In this document: piece after piece, positions 48,418 to 57,117 of the stretch | Layout of the letters: each line of letters begins with the position of its first letter | Numbering within the stretch: position 1 is the first letter of the stretch | Assembly: GCA_012514145.1 (NCBI GenBank) | Contig: JAAZAV010000044.1 | Location: 1 to 64,000 of the forward strand | Length of the DNA: 64,000 bases | Origin: Clostridiales bacterium | GTDB taxonomy: Bacteria > Bacillota > Clostridia > Oscillospirales > CAG-272 | Reading direction: 5' to 3' | Position numbers and translations under genes: made by a program | The notes under the pieces: generated by a model | What the model was told of the DNA's origin: nothing | Seen by the model: only the letters and a program-made list of their open reading frames with translations | Databases searched by the model: none

Positions 48418-50565
48418 ATGAATGATTTCATAAAAAACCTGCGAGACACCCCCTTTTTCTGGTCACGGCTCGGTTTCTGCTACGATCCTCCGAGACGCGA
48501 CGCCGAGGGGAGGCCAATAATTTTCTCGCGCGATTACGATGAGTATAACAAAGTTCACCGCGATTTCGCGGATGCGGGGGTTAAGTACCACACCACCATA
48601 CTTCACAGCGGCTGGGTTGCCGACGGTGAATATGACTATTCGCTCACCGACGAGATTCTCGACGCGCTCTTTGAGGGCAATCCCGATATTTATTATATGC
48701 CCCGCGTCAAGTTAAATGTTCCGCCCGACTGGTGCCGCAATCATCCTGAAGATACTTTCCTATACTACTACAGTCCCCGCCACCCGCAGGTCATAGCGTC
48801 GCTGGCAGAAACGCCGCGCCACGACTACTTCGGCTCGGACATGGCGGGTTACGGCGTCAACGGCGGCAAGGGTGTGTATAGAGATGACCGGGTCAACTAC
48901 GGCGGGCTCATCGGGCTCCAGTCCCACAGCTCGCGCAAATGGGTTGAGGATGCCTCCGAGACACTGACGCGGCTGCTTAAACATCTCAGCGAAAGCAGAT
49001 ATTCCGACCGAATAATCGGAATACACGTGGCGTACAGCATGTGCGGCGAGACCAACATGTGGGGCTCCTGGGCACCGCTGGGTGAGGGTCGGAGAGGCGA
49101 CTTCGGCATCAATGCCTGCCGTAGATTCGTTGAATACGGAGTAAACAAGTACGGCAGCGAGGAAGCGGCGCGTGAAGCCTGGGGAGGCAGTCTCGAGCCG
49201 CCGCCGCCGATAAACCGGCAGAATCCCGGCGACACGGTTGAAAGTCTGTTCTTCGCCGCCGACAGCCGGGAATCGGATTACTTCGATTTTCTGTCCGAGA
49301 CCAATGTGGACGCAATTGAAGCCTTTTGCAAGGTGGTAAAGGACGCGTCCTCCATGTTCGGCCGCGAGCTTGCCGCCGGCGTCTTCTACGGTTACATGTA
49401 TCTGCCTCAGTCGCCCAACGCGGGGCATCTGGCTATACAGCGGGTAATTGACTCGCCATATATCGATTTTGTCTCGTCACCCAAGGGTTATTACCGCTGT
49501 CTTGCCGGCGATCCCGGCGGAGAACAGGGACCCTCCGAATCAATCGCCCGCAAAAAGGCATGGCTCGACGAGATCGATAATCACACCCATCTTGACCGCA
49601 GACCTGACGGGCGCGCGGCAAATATGGAGGAGTCAAAAACTCTGCTCTGGCGCGAAGGCATCAAGAACCTGACCCACGGTCAGGGCTTCTGGTGGATGGA
49701 TCTGGGCGAAGGCTGGTTCGCCGATCCGGAGCTGATGGCGCAGATTACCGCCATGTCGGAGCTGCAGAAGCGCATTAACCGCGTCGAACGTGTATCGGCT
49801 GCTCAGATTCTGCTTGTAGTGGACGATTCATCGCTTGCCCGCACGAAAATCAGCTATGGATTAAACCACGGTCTCATGTACAATCTCCACAGCGAGTTAA
49901 AGCTCACCGGCGCGCCGGTAGATACCCTGCGGCTGTCTGATTTGGATGAGTGCGATGTCTCGCAGTACAAACTGGTGGTCTTTACGAACTGCTTTCTCAT
50001 CGAGCCGGAGCGGCGCGAGCGTCTGAAGGCTGCTCTCGAGGGCAAATTGGCGGTATGGCATCTTGCTGCGGGCATACTTGCGCCCGATTATGACCCCGAT
50101 AACTTCACGGCACTGACCGGATTTACCTTCCGTGAGCTGCCTCGCCCAAACGATGTGTATGACGGCTATCCCGAAGACATCGGGCGCCGCTACTGCCGCA
50201 ATCACAGGCACATTTCCGGCGATTTCCCCCTCTTTACGCCGGAAATCGAAGGCGGCGAGGTGCTGCTGCGCTATCCCGATGAGCTTGAAGGTATAGGCGG
50301 TCTGCCGAACTGTGTCATCAAGGATAATGTATGCGTCTGCTGCGCGCCGGCACTGCAGGCGGCTGAACTGCGCAGTTTAGCCAAACGCGCCGGAGTCGAT
50401 ATTCTCTGCGATGCCGACTGCACGGTATTTGCCGATAACCGCGTCGTCGGTTACTTCACGAAGGATGCCTTCAGCGGCAAGATAATGCTCCCCTGGGAAA
50501 AGGACGGAAGCAGGCTGCTCAATGTCGATATACCCGCCCACGGAAGACTTGTTATAGAGAGATAA
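48418..50565 (+). CDS. GH42-like glycoside hydrolase, paralogue B
   Basis: A 715-residue protein without signal peptide, built like the gene at 45004. TIM-barrel strands include YHTTILHSGWVADGEYDYS and IGIHVAYSMCGETNMWGSW, where Glu211 is the likely acid/base. Glu385 in WLDEIDNHTH matches Glu317 of paralogue A (HEIDHRT) and is the likely nucleophile. The GATase-like part starts near 455 (AAQILLVVDDSSLARTKISY) and includes SQYKLVVFTNCFLIEP, parallel to SRYKLAVLPYSFAP in A. Its ribosome site lies inside the flavodoxin gene, so both are translated from one message. Confidence 0.77.
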   Translation: MNDFIKNLRDTPFFWSRLGFCYDPPRRDAEGRPIIFSRDYDEYNKVHRDFADAGVKYHTTILHSGWVADGEYDYSLTDEILDALFEGNPDIYYMPRVKLNVPPDWCRNHPEDTFLYYYSPRHPQVIASLAETPRHDYFGSDMAGYGVNGGKGVYRDDRVNYGGLIGLQSHSSRKWVEDASETLTRLLKHLSESRYSDRIIGIHVAYSMCGETNMWGSWAPLGEGRRGDFGINACRRFVEYGVNKYGSEEAAREAWGGSLEPPPPINRQNPGDTVESLFFAADSRESDYFDFLSETNVDAIEAFCKVVKDASSMFGRELAAGVFYGYMYLPQSPNAGHLAIQRVIDSPYIDFVSSPKGYYRCLAGDPGGEQGPSESIARKKAWLDEIDNHTHLDRRPDGRAANMEESKTLLWREGIKNLTHGQGFWWMDLGEGWFADPELMAQITAMSELQKRINRVERVSAAQILLVVDDSSLARTKISYGLNHGLMYNLHSELKLTGAPVDTLRLSDLDECDVSQYKLVVFTNCFLIEPERRERLKAALEGKLAVWHLAAGILAPDYDPDNFTALTGFTFRELPRPNDVYDGYPEDIGRRYCRNHRHISGDFPLFTPEIEGGEVLLRYPDELEGIGGLPNCVIKDNVCVCCAPALQAAELRSLAKRAGVDILCDADCTVFADNRVVGYFTKDAFSGKIMLPWEKDGSRLLNVDIPAHGRLVIER

Positions 50566-50607
50566 ACAAAACTGCGCAATAGAGATATCCGTAATAACGC
50601 ATACAAA

Positions 50608-50641
50608 TTCCCCGCGGGTTATTTGCTCGACCCGCGGGGAA
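50608..50641. terminator. Bidirectional terminator between GH42-like B and pepF
   Basis: Perfect 12-base arms TTCCCCGCGGGT (50608-50619) and ACCCGCGGGGAA (50630-50641) between convergent genes. Confidence 0.9.
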
Positions 50642-50644
50642 AAG

Positions 50645-52339
50645 TCATTTGTTGTCGCTTATCCATTTTTCGGCGGCTTTGACGGCTGAAAGCAGGCTGC
50701 CCTCGTCAAAGGGGGTAGGCAGTCCGGCGGCGCGGCAGAGTTCGGTGAAGGTTTCGGTTCCTCCGAGGCTGACGAAACTCATGTACCGCTTCCATGCCGA
50801 GTCGAAGTCGCACTGTGTCTCCGCCCAGAACATGAGCGCCACCGTCTGGGCAAGACAGTAGTCTATGTAGTAGAAGGGCAGTTCGTATATATGAGCCTGG
50901 CGCTGCCAGTAACGCCCCTGCGAATAGAAGGGCAGATCACCGTAGTCGAGATAGTGGCGGTACTGCGTTTCGAGATCACTCCATACCTTGTGGCGCTCCG
51001 CCGGGGTAAGGTGGGGTTTATCGTACATGATATGCTGGAATTCATCCACCATGCAGCCGTAGGGCAGGAAGACCAGCGCGTCCTCAAGATGGCGGAATTT
51101 TGCTTTCGGCGCGTCCTCGCCATAGAAAAGCTCCAGCCAGCGCCAGCAGATAAACTCCATCGACATGGAATGCACTTCACAGGCTTCAATGGTCGGCTGT
51201 GCGTTTTCCAACAGTTCCCTGCCGCAGTTCATGTAGTCGGCAAAGGCGTGACCCGCTTCGTGGGTAAGCACGTCCACATCTCCCGATGTGCCGTTGAAGT
51301 TTGAGAAGATGAAGGGCGCCTGATATGACGGTATTCCGGTGCAGTAGCCGCCCACCTGCTTGCCGGGCTTTGCCATGACATCCATCAGTTCGCATCGGTA
51401 CATGAAATCTATGAATTCGGCGGTCTCTGGTGACATCTCAGTATACATTCGCCGTCCCGCTTCAAGCAGTTCCTCTGCGGTGCCGCGGGGCATGGGGTTG
51501 CCTTCGGGATAGCTGTAGAGGTCGTCCCAGAACTTCATATCATCTATGCCGATGCGCTTCGACTGCAGCTCCTTGAGCCGACATACCAGCGGCACAATAT
51601 CCGACTTCACCTGATCCCTGAATGCCTTGACCTCCGCCGGACCGTAGCAGTTGCGTCTCCGCCGCAGATATGCCACCGGTGTGAAGCTGTCATAACCCAG
51701 TTTCCGGGCGATCCCGGTGCGGATTTTCACAAGTTTGTCATAGTAATCGTCGAGCTTGTCTCCGATGGACTCATAATATCTGCCGGTAGCCTCACAGGAT
51801 GCCCGGCGGATTTCGCGGTCGGGCGACTCGCGGTACACATTCATCTGCGAGATATTGAGGACTTTGCCGTCGAATTCGATCTCAGCCGATGCCAGCAGGT
51901 CGGCGTAGGCGGTGGTGATTTTGTTCTCCTCCTGCAGTTCGGGAATGATCTCGGGGCTGAAGCACTTAAGGCTCATCTCGGCATTGTCAAGCCAAAGGGA
52001 GCCGAAACGTTTTTCCAGCGCCGGACGGAATTCTGATTCTATTAACGCCCTCATGAACTCGTGCACCGCTTCCTCAATGAGCGGACCCGCATTGTCGCAA
52101 AACTCGACTTCGGCGGTGTAAAACTCGTCTCGGGTATCTATGGTGTGGCGGATCATGGCGAGAGCCGACGAGGTCTCGGTATCTCGCAGAAGCTCCTCAT
52201 GGGCGAGCACCGCCTCAATTACCGCGCCGGCGGTTTTAGCGTTCTTTGCCTTTTCAGTCAGCGCGGCATAGGCTGCCTTAAGCGCCTCCACATCTGTGCG
52301 GACATATTTCATGTCAGCGAACTTTATGTAATCTCTCAA
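50645..52339 (-). CDS. pepF: M3-family oligoendopeptidase (PepF-like)
   Basis: A 564-residue cytoplasmic zinc peptidase that cuts short peptides. The zinc site is VLTHEAGHAFADYM (HExxH near residue 360), and the third ligand Glu lies in IEACEVHSMSMEFICW. The C-terminal FYYIDYCLAQTVALMFW block is typical of the M3B branch. The start is a TTG at 52339, 9 bases after a GGAGG. Single gene with its own promoter. Confidence 0.92.
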   Translation of the reverse strand: MRDYIKFADMKYVRTDVEALKAAYAALTEKAKNAKTAGAVIEAVLAHEELLRDTETSSALAMIRHTIDTRDEFYTAEVEFCDNAGPLIEEAVHEFMRALIESEFRPALEKRFGSLWLDNAEMSLKCFSPEIIPELQEENKITTAYADLLASAEIEFDGKVLNISQMNVYRESPDREIRRASCEATGRYYESIGDKLDDYYDKLVKIRTGIARKLGYDSFTPVAYLRRRRNCYGPAEVKAFRDQVKSDIVPLVCRLKELQSKRIGIDDMKFWDDLYSYPEGNPMPRGTAEELLEAGRRMYTEMSPETAEFIDFMYRCELMDVMAKPGKQVGGYCTGIPSYQAPFIFSNFNGTSGDVDVLTHEAGHAFADYMNCGRELLENAQPTIEACEVHSMSMEFICWRWLELFYGEDAPKAKFRHLEDALVFLPYGCMVDEFQHIMYDKPHLTPAERHKVWSDLETQYRHYLDYGDLPFYSQGRYWQRQAHIYELPFYYIDYCLAQTVALMFWAETQCDFDSAWKRYMSFVSLGGTETFTELCRAAGLPTPFDEGSLLSAVKAAEKWISDNK

Positions 52340-52368
52340 GAAAGCGTACCTCCGGAATGATTTATGAC

Positions 52369-52397
52369 AGTATAATATGTCTGCGCATGCAAAACAA
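52369..52397 (-). promoter_or_regulatory. Promoter of pepF
   Basis: Minus strand TTGTTT (52397-52392) and TATACT (52374-52369), spacer 17. Confidence 0.7.
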
Positions 52398-52448
52398 TAG
52401 ACATCGATATAAGTTTACATTTTAGAGCTCCAAATATCCGAAAAACAT

Positions 52449-52477
52449 TTGACAAATCGACGCTTTTAGTGTATCAT
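52449..52477 (+). promoter_or_regulatory. Promoter of the transketolase genes
   Basis: TTGACA (52449-52454) and TATCAT (52472-52477), spacer 17. The leader is about 65 bases and can form a short GTCTGC/GCGGAC hairpin. Confidence 0.82.
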
Positions 52478-52549
52478 ATTTTAAGTATGCAATATTCGGG
52501 GACAGGTCTGCCGACAGCGGACGTACTCCCGGAATTCTAAGGAGGATAT

Positions 52550-53389
52550 ATGGATCAGGCAAAAATCAAGGAACTCAAAAGGCTGTCAGCCGAGATAAAG
52601 CTCGGTGCGCTTGAGGCTGTCTGGAGCGCCAGCTCCGGTCATCCGGGCGGATCGCTGTCAATCTCCGACATTCTCGCTTACCTCTATTTTGTCGAGATGA
52701 AAATTGACCCTAAGAACCCGAATTGGGAGGACCGCGACCGCTTCGTGCTCTCAAAGGGACACACGGCACCCGCTTACTATGCGGCGCTCGCTCTCAGGGG
52801 TTACTTCCCCCGCGAGGATCTCAAGACCTTCCGTCAGGTTGATTCATACCTGCAGGGTCACCCGGATATGAAGGGGACTCCCGGTGTCGATATGACCACC
52901 GGTTCCCTCGGTCTCGGTATCTCCGCGGCTGCGGGTATGGCTATGTCGGGAAAGATATATAATAAGGATTATCGCGTTTACGCCATGCTGGGCGACGGTG
53001 AGCTGGGTGAAGGTCAGGTCTGGGAGGCCGCAATGTTCTCCGCCCATTACAAGCTGGACAACCTCTGCGCCTTTGTTGACTGGAACGGCCTTCAGATAGA
53101 CGGTCCCATAACAGAAGTCATGGACTCCACTCCCATCGACAAGAAGTTCGAAGCCTTCGGCTGGCATGTTATCAGCATCGACGCTCACGACTTCGAGCAG
53201 ATCGCCGCGGCTCTCGAAGAGGCTAAGACCGTGAAGGGTCAGCCAACAGTCATAATTGCGAAATCCATCAAGGGCAAGGGCGTTTCCTACATGGAGAATC
53301 AGGTATCCTGGCACGGCGCGGCTCCGAACAACGAGCAGTATGAGCAGGGTGTCAAAGAAATCAACACCTACATTGCGTCCCTTAACTGA
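52550..53389 (+). CDS. Transketolase, N-terminal (thiamine diphosphate-binding) subunit
   Basis: A 279-residue subunit of a split transketolase. SASSGHPGGSLSISDIL near residue 28 and the thiamine-Mg motif GDGELGEGQVWEAAMFSAHY near 150 are intact, with SKGHTAPAYYAAL in between. Together with the next gene it moves two-carbon units between sugar phosphates in the non-oxidative pentose pathway. ATG behind AAGGAGG. Confidence 0.95.
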   Translation: MDQAKIKELKRLSAEIKLGALEAVWSASSGHPGGSLSISDILAYLYFVEMKIDPKNPNWEDRDRFVLSKGHTAPAYYAALALRGYFPREDLKTFRQVDSYLQGHPDMKGTPGVDMTTGSLGLGISAAAGMAMSGKIYNKDYRVYAMLGDGELGEGQVWEAAMFSAHYKLDNLCAFVDWNGLQIDGPITEVMDSTPIDKKFEAFGWHVISIDAHDFEQIAAALEEAKTVKGQPTVIIAKSIKGKGVSYMENQVSWHGAAPNNEQYEQGVKEINTYIASLN

Positions 53390-53409
53390 ACGGAGGTTTT
53401 ATTATTACT

Positions 53410-54351
53410 ATGGCAGACAAGATAGCAACAAGAGAAGCCTACGGTATGGCGCTTGCCGAGCTGGGCGATAAATATGATTTCGTGGTGTTTGACGCCGATC
53501 TGGCATCCGCCACAAAGACAGGGATTTTCAAGAAGAAGTTCCCCGACAGGCATTTCGACTGCGGTATAGCCGAGGGCAATATGATGTCCATGGCTGCCGG
53601 TGTCGCATCCACCGGCAGGATCCCCTTTGTCTCCACATTTGCAATGTTCGCTGCCGGCCGCGCTTTTGAGCCGATCCGCAACTCCATCGGCTACCCTCAT
53701 CTTAACGTAAAGATCGGCGCCACCCATGCGGGTATCTCGGTCGGTGAGGACGGCGCTACCCATCAGTGCTGCGAGGATCTGGCAACCATGCGTTCCATCC
53801 CTGGCATGACCATAATAAATCCGGCTGACGCCATTGAGACCTTCGCCGCTGTTGAGGCAGCCATCAACTTCTACGGTCCCGTTTACATGCGTTTCGGCCG
53901 TCTTGCAATTCCAACTATCTACGACAAAGCCACATACAAGTTTGAGATCGGCAAGGGTGTTGTTCTTGCAGACGGCAAGGACTGTGCAATTTTCGCCACC
54001 GGTCTTTTAGTGGGTTTCGCGCTGGAAGCACGGGAGCTTCTCAAAGCCGACGGCATCGATGCTGCGGTTATTAATATTCATACCGTTAAGCCGCTTGACA
54101 ATGAGCTGGTCTGCTCCTATGCCGCAAAGTGCGGCGCGGTCGTCACCGCGGAGGAGCACAACATAATCGGCGGTCTGGGCAGCGCTGTCTGCGAGACTCT
54201 GGCTGAGAACTGCCCTACACCCGTGCGCCGCATCGGTGTCAGGGATGTATTCGGTCGTTCCGGCAAGGTTCCGCCGCTGCTTGAGATGTATGGTCTGACC
54301 GCCGGTCATATCGCCGCCGCTGTAAGAGAGTCGGTCGCTGCAAAGAAGTAA
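53410..54351 (+). CDS. Transketolase, C-terminal (pyrimidine-binding) subunit
   Basis: A 313-residue second half. CGIAEGNMMSMAAGVASTGRI holds the Glu that activates thiamine diphosphate, and THAGISVGEDGATHQCCEDL is the substrate-side loop. The C-terminal domain includes IFATGLLVGFALEA and VVTAEEHNIIGGLGSAV. It begins 20 bases after the first half, behind GGAGG. Split two-gene transketolases are common in Clostridia. Confidence 0.95.
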   Translation: MADKIATREAYGMALAELGDKYDFVVFDADLASATKTGIFKKKFPDRHFDCGIAEGNMMSMAAGVASTGRIPFVSTFAMFAAGRAFEPIRNSIGYPHLNVKIGATHAGISVGEDGATHQCCEDLATMRSIPGMTIINPADAIETFAAVEAAINFYGPVYMRFGRLAIPTIYDKATYKFEIGKGVVLADGKDCAIFATGLLVGFALEARELLKADGIDAAVINIHTVKPLDNELVCSYAAKCGAVVTAEEHNIIGGLGSAVCETLAENCPTPVRRIGVRDVFGRSGKVPPLLEMYGLTAGHIAAAVRESVAAKK

Positions 54352-54365
54352 AAGAGTCATTGAAC

Positions 54366-54399
54366 TACCGGAGGATAGCATTGCTGCGTTCCTCCGGTA
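54366..54399 (+). terminator. Hairpin between transketolase and CE7 esterase genes
   Basis: TACCGGAGGA (54366-54375) and TCCTCCGGTA (54390-54399), perfect 10-base arms. No strong T run follows, so read-through into the esterase gene is possible. Confidence 0.65.
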
Positions 54400-54426
54400 T
54401 GTTGATATTGACATAAAGGTGTCTGT

Positions 54427-55620
54427 ATGAACAACTACTTTATCGGTTCGTCGCAGAAAAATCCAACCGAATATCTCTGCGGCGAGAACATGCATTTCAT
54501 CCTGACATATGTGGACGAAAGCCGCAATACTCTTTCCTGCCCGATCTTTAAGTGGAAGATAATGGGCGACGACGGTGTCCAGAGCGAGGGGCGCTGCTCG
54601 GGCGAGAGCGGTGTTATTGAGCTTGACGCATCGATATCTCTTCCCGGCTTTGTGCGGGTCATGGTCTATGCCTGCGACGCTGATGGCAACCAACTTCCCG
54701 ACAGCGATATGTTCGAGGGCGGCGCCGGCGCCGAACTTGATAAAATCACCCGTGGCGAGGATGAGCCCGCCGATTTTGACGCGGTATGGTCTGCCATGCT
54801 GGCTGAACTTGACGCTGTTCCCGTTGAACTGCTTGAAAAAATCGAGGTCGCGTCGGACAATGAGCGTTTCTTTACATATGATGTCAAGATAAAGGCTCCC
54901 GGCAGTATGCCCGCCTCGGGTTATCTGACTATTCCGAAAAACGAGGGCAAATATGCTCTGCGCCTGTCCTTCAGCGGTTACGGCTACGCATCCGCACCAA
55001 AGGTCTACGCCGAGAACCGCATTTCACTGCATGTAAATCCCCATGGCTATGAAAACGGCAGGGAGCCTGAGTATTACGAAAACATGCAGAAAAATGTAAT
55101 CCCCGCCTTCGGTTTCAGCGACAGCGAGAACCAGAGCGTCGACACCTGTTACTTCAAGTATATGATGCTCCGCGACCTTGCGGCTCTGCGCTGGGCGAGG
55201 ACTCTGCCTCAGTGGAACGGCAGCGAGACCTATATTGTCGGCGGCAGCATGGGCGCCATGCAGACCGTCAACGTGGCGGCTCACTCGGACGACATCACCG
55301 CCATCGAGATAAATGTACCCTGGTTCTGCGACCTCGGCGGCATAACAAAGGGGCGTATTCGCGGCTGGCGTCCGAATCTGACCCCGGCTGTTCGTTATTT
55401 CGACACTGCTAATAATGCGGCTCACCTGCGCTGTCCCGTGACGGTGGTCAACGCAGGTCTTGGCGACTATGTCTGCCCGCCCTCAGGCATCACCGCCATG
55501 TATAACAGTATTAAAACACCCAAAAAAATCGAATACGGTCAGAACCGCAAGCACGGGTACACTCCGCCCACATACGAATACTACCGCCGCTCTCACGGAC
55601 TTGAATGGCAGAACGCATAA
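54427..55620 (+). CDS. CE7-family acetyl esterase with N-terminal sandwich domain
   Basis: A 397-residue alpha/beta hydrolase. Residues 1-100 form an Ig-like lead domain (FILTYVDESRNTLSCPIFKW). The CE7 core has the nucleophile Ser274 in VGGSMGAMQ, Asp347 in GLGDYVCPPSG and His376 in KHGYTPP. The Gly-Gly-Ser-x-Gly and the CPPS after the Asp are CE7 hallmarks, seen in acetylxylan esterase / cephalosporin C deacetylase. No signal peptide, so it probably deacetylates imported oligosaccharides. It overlaps the following gene by 16 bases. Confidence 0.86.
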   Translation: MNNYFIGSSQKNPTEYLCGENMHFILTYVDESRNTLSCPIFKWKIMGDDGVQSEGRCSGESGVIELDASISLPGFVRVMVYACDADGNQLPDSDMFEGGAGAELDKITRGEDEPADFDAVWSAMLAELDAVPVELLEKIEVASDNERFFTYDVKIKAPGSMPASGYLTIPKNEGKYALRLSFSGYGYASAPKVYAENRISLHVNPHGYENGREPEYYENMQKNVIPAFGFSDSENQSVDTCYFKYMMLRDLAALRWARTLPQWNGSETYIVGGSMGAMQTVNVAAHSDDITAIEINVPWFCDLGGITKGRIRGWRPNLTPAVRYFDTANNAAHLRCPVTVVNAGLGDYVCPPSGITAMYNSIKTPKKIEYGQNRKHGYTPPTYEYYRRSHGLEWQNA

Positions 55621-56234
55621 AGCTTGATCGACCCGTTATTGTGGAGGGCAGATACGATAAAATCAAACTCGCTTCTATAATCGATACTGAAATTATCACC
55701 ACCGACGGCTTCGGCGTCTTCCGCAAAAATGAAAAAACCGCGCTTGTGCGCCGTATCGCCGAAAAGCATGGTGTATTCGTCCTGACCGACAGCGACGGCG
55801 CCGGACGGGTTATCCGCAACTACTTCAACTCGATACTCCCGCCGGACAAGGTGACGCACCTTTATACTCCCGAGATATCAGGCAAGGAAAGCCGCAAGAA
55901 AACTCCATCCAAAGCCGGTTATCTCGGTGTTGAGGGTATGGAAACGGGACTGCTCAGAAAGCTGTTTGAACCCTTTGCGGTAAACGCCGATCTTCCCTGC
56001 CAAAAGCGGACCGGACGCGTGATTACTAAGACCGACATGTATGAGGCGGGACTTTCGGGAAAACCTGACAGCTCGGCGCTTCGAGAGGAACTGGCGCTGC
56101 TGCTTGGGTTGCCACATGATGTTACGGCAAACGCTCTTTTAGCCGCCATAAACCTCCTTGGAGAATCGGATCGATTTGACGAATTCGCCGCCTCAAAGCG
56201 TGCCGACGGGGACGAAAAAAAGGAGGGAGAGTAA
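55605..56234 (+). CDS. rnmV: Toprim-domain RNase M5-like protein (DUF4093)
   Basis: A 209-residue protein. The Toprim fold is clear: RPVIVEGRYDKIKLASI with Glu14, and FVLTDSDGAGRVIRNYF with the Asp-x-Asp metal pair. A C-terminal helical part (SALREELALLLGLPHDVTAN) matches the DUF4093 tail found in RNase M5-related Clostridial proteins. RNase M5 trims the 5S rRNA precursor. Its usual neighbour ksgA is about 50 kb away here, and the gene is instead overlapped with an esterase gene, so assignment to rnmV is likely but not certain. Confidence 0.78.
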   Translation: MAERIKLDRPVIVEGRYDKIKLASIIDTEIITTDGFGVFRKNEKTALVRRIAEKHGVFVLTDSDGAGRVIRNYFNSILPPDKVTHLYTPEISGKESRKKTPSKAGYLGVEGMETGLLRKLFEPFAVNADLPCQKRTGRVITKTDMYEAGLSGKPDSSALREELALLLGLPHDVTANALLAAINLLGESDRFDEFAASKRADGDEKKEGE

Positions 56235-56242
56235 ACTCTCCC
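56225..56242. terminator. Bidirectional hairpin after the Toprim gene
   Basis: GGGAGAG (56225-56231) and CTCTCCC (56236-56242) with a TAAA loop that contains the stop codon. Short, between convergent genes. Confidence 0.55.
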
Positions 56243-56265
56243 CCGGTTCGTTAATGTTTTACTGC

Positions 56266-57042
56266 TTACAGGCTGAGGATGTAGTCCATGTCGTCCGCGA
56301 TGCCCTTGATGCCGCGCTCATCGGCGCCAAGCTCAGCGCAGAGGTAACCGTTGAAGCCGATGTTTCTGAGTGCCTTCATAACAGCCTTCCAGTCGATGTC
56401 TCCCTCAAGCAGGTTGACCCAGAGAAGCTGCTCATTGGCGCGCTTGAAGCCCTTGATGTGAACCTTGACTATGCGGCTGCCAAGCTCGTTGATCCAGTGC
56501 TGCGGATAACCGTAAAGCAGGATGTTGCCTACATCGAAGTATGCCTTGACCCACTCGGAGTTGAAGCTATCGATGTACTGAGCCATCTCGCGGGAAGAAA
56601 GCAGGAACTTATTCCAGACGTTTTCTATGCCGAGGTAAATCTTGTGCTCCGCCGCAAAGGGGATAACCGACTCGATAACCTCGCGGGAGTTCTTCCAGGC
56701 ATCCACATAGGAGGTCTCGGGGTTGACAGCGCCCGGAACTACAAGCAAGGTGTCGGCGCCGAGAGCCTTGGCGGTGAGAATACCGTCGCGGAAAAACTTC
56801 GCGCTGCGTGCACGAACTTCCGGATCGTTGGAGGTCGCGGGGTTCTGCCAAGCGCCGGTGCCCATAATAGAGGGGCTTACCAGACCATACTTTTTGTAGA
56901 GAGCAGCGGCTGCGGCGCGCTCTTCATCGGTGGGAAGGCTGTGCATCTCGACCGCGGCGAAACCGGCGGCCTTAGCGTTGGCTAACTTCTCCTCAAGATT
57001 GGCGCCCGGGCAGTTACCGATGCAGATACATTTTCTGTTCAT
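56266..57042 (-). CDS. Sugar phosphate isomerase/epimerase (AP endonuclease 2 fold)
   Basis: A 258-residue TIM-barrel metal enzyme. The four expected metal ligands are visible in order: Glu in IYLGIENVWN, Asp in AYFDVGN, His in IVKVHIKG and Glu in YLCAELG. It resembles D-tagatose/psicose 3-epimerases and hydroxypyruvate isomerases; substrate cannot be decided. ATG behind AAAGGAG. It has its own promoter, which interleaves with that of the divergent PPK2 gene. Confidence 0.85.
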   Translation of the reverse strand: MNRKCICIGNCPGANLEEKLANAKAAGFAAVEMHSLPTDEERAAAAALYKKYGLVSPSIMGTGAWQNPATSNDPEVRARSAKFFRDGILTAKALGADTLLVVPGAVNPETSYVDAWKNSREVIESVIPFAAEHKIYLGIENVWNKFLLSSREMAQYIDSFNSEWVKAYFDVGNILLYGYPQHWINELGSRIVKVHIKGFKRANEQLLWVNLLEGDIDWKAVMKALRNIGFNGYLCAELGADERGIKGIADDMDYILSL

Positions 57043-57067
57043 AATAATCTCCTTTCAGGCATTTGCC

Positions 57068-57097
57068 TTGTTACATTTATTTTAAACCATATATAAT
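57068..57097 (+). promoter_or_regulatory. Promoter of the PPK2 gene
   Basis: TTGTTA (57068-57073) and perfect TATAAT (57092-57097), spacer 18. The leader would be only about 14 bases. It overlaps the minus-strand promoter at 57079-57107. Confidence 0.6.
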
Positions 57098-57107
57098 GTT
57101 TTGTCAA
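57079..57107 (-). promoter_or_regulatory. Promoter of the isomerase/epimerase gene
   Basis: Minus strand TTGACA (57107-57102) and TAAAAT (57084-57079), spacer 17. Confidence 0.78.
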
Positions 57108-57117
57108 GGGGTAGAAT

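Noticed and set aside
56158-56985. Plus-strand frame of 275 codons opposite the isomerase gene
   Set aside because: Antisense shadow overlapping the end of the Toprim gene; the minus-strand gene has all four metal ligands.
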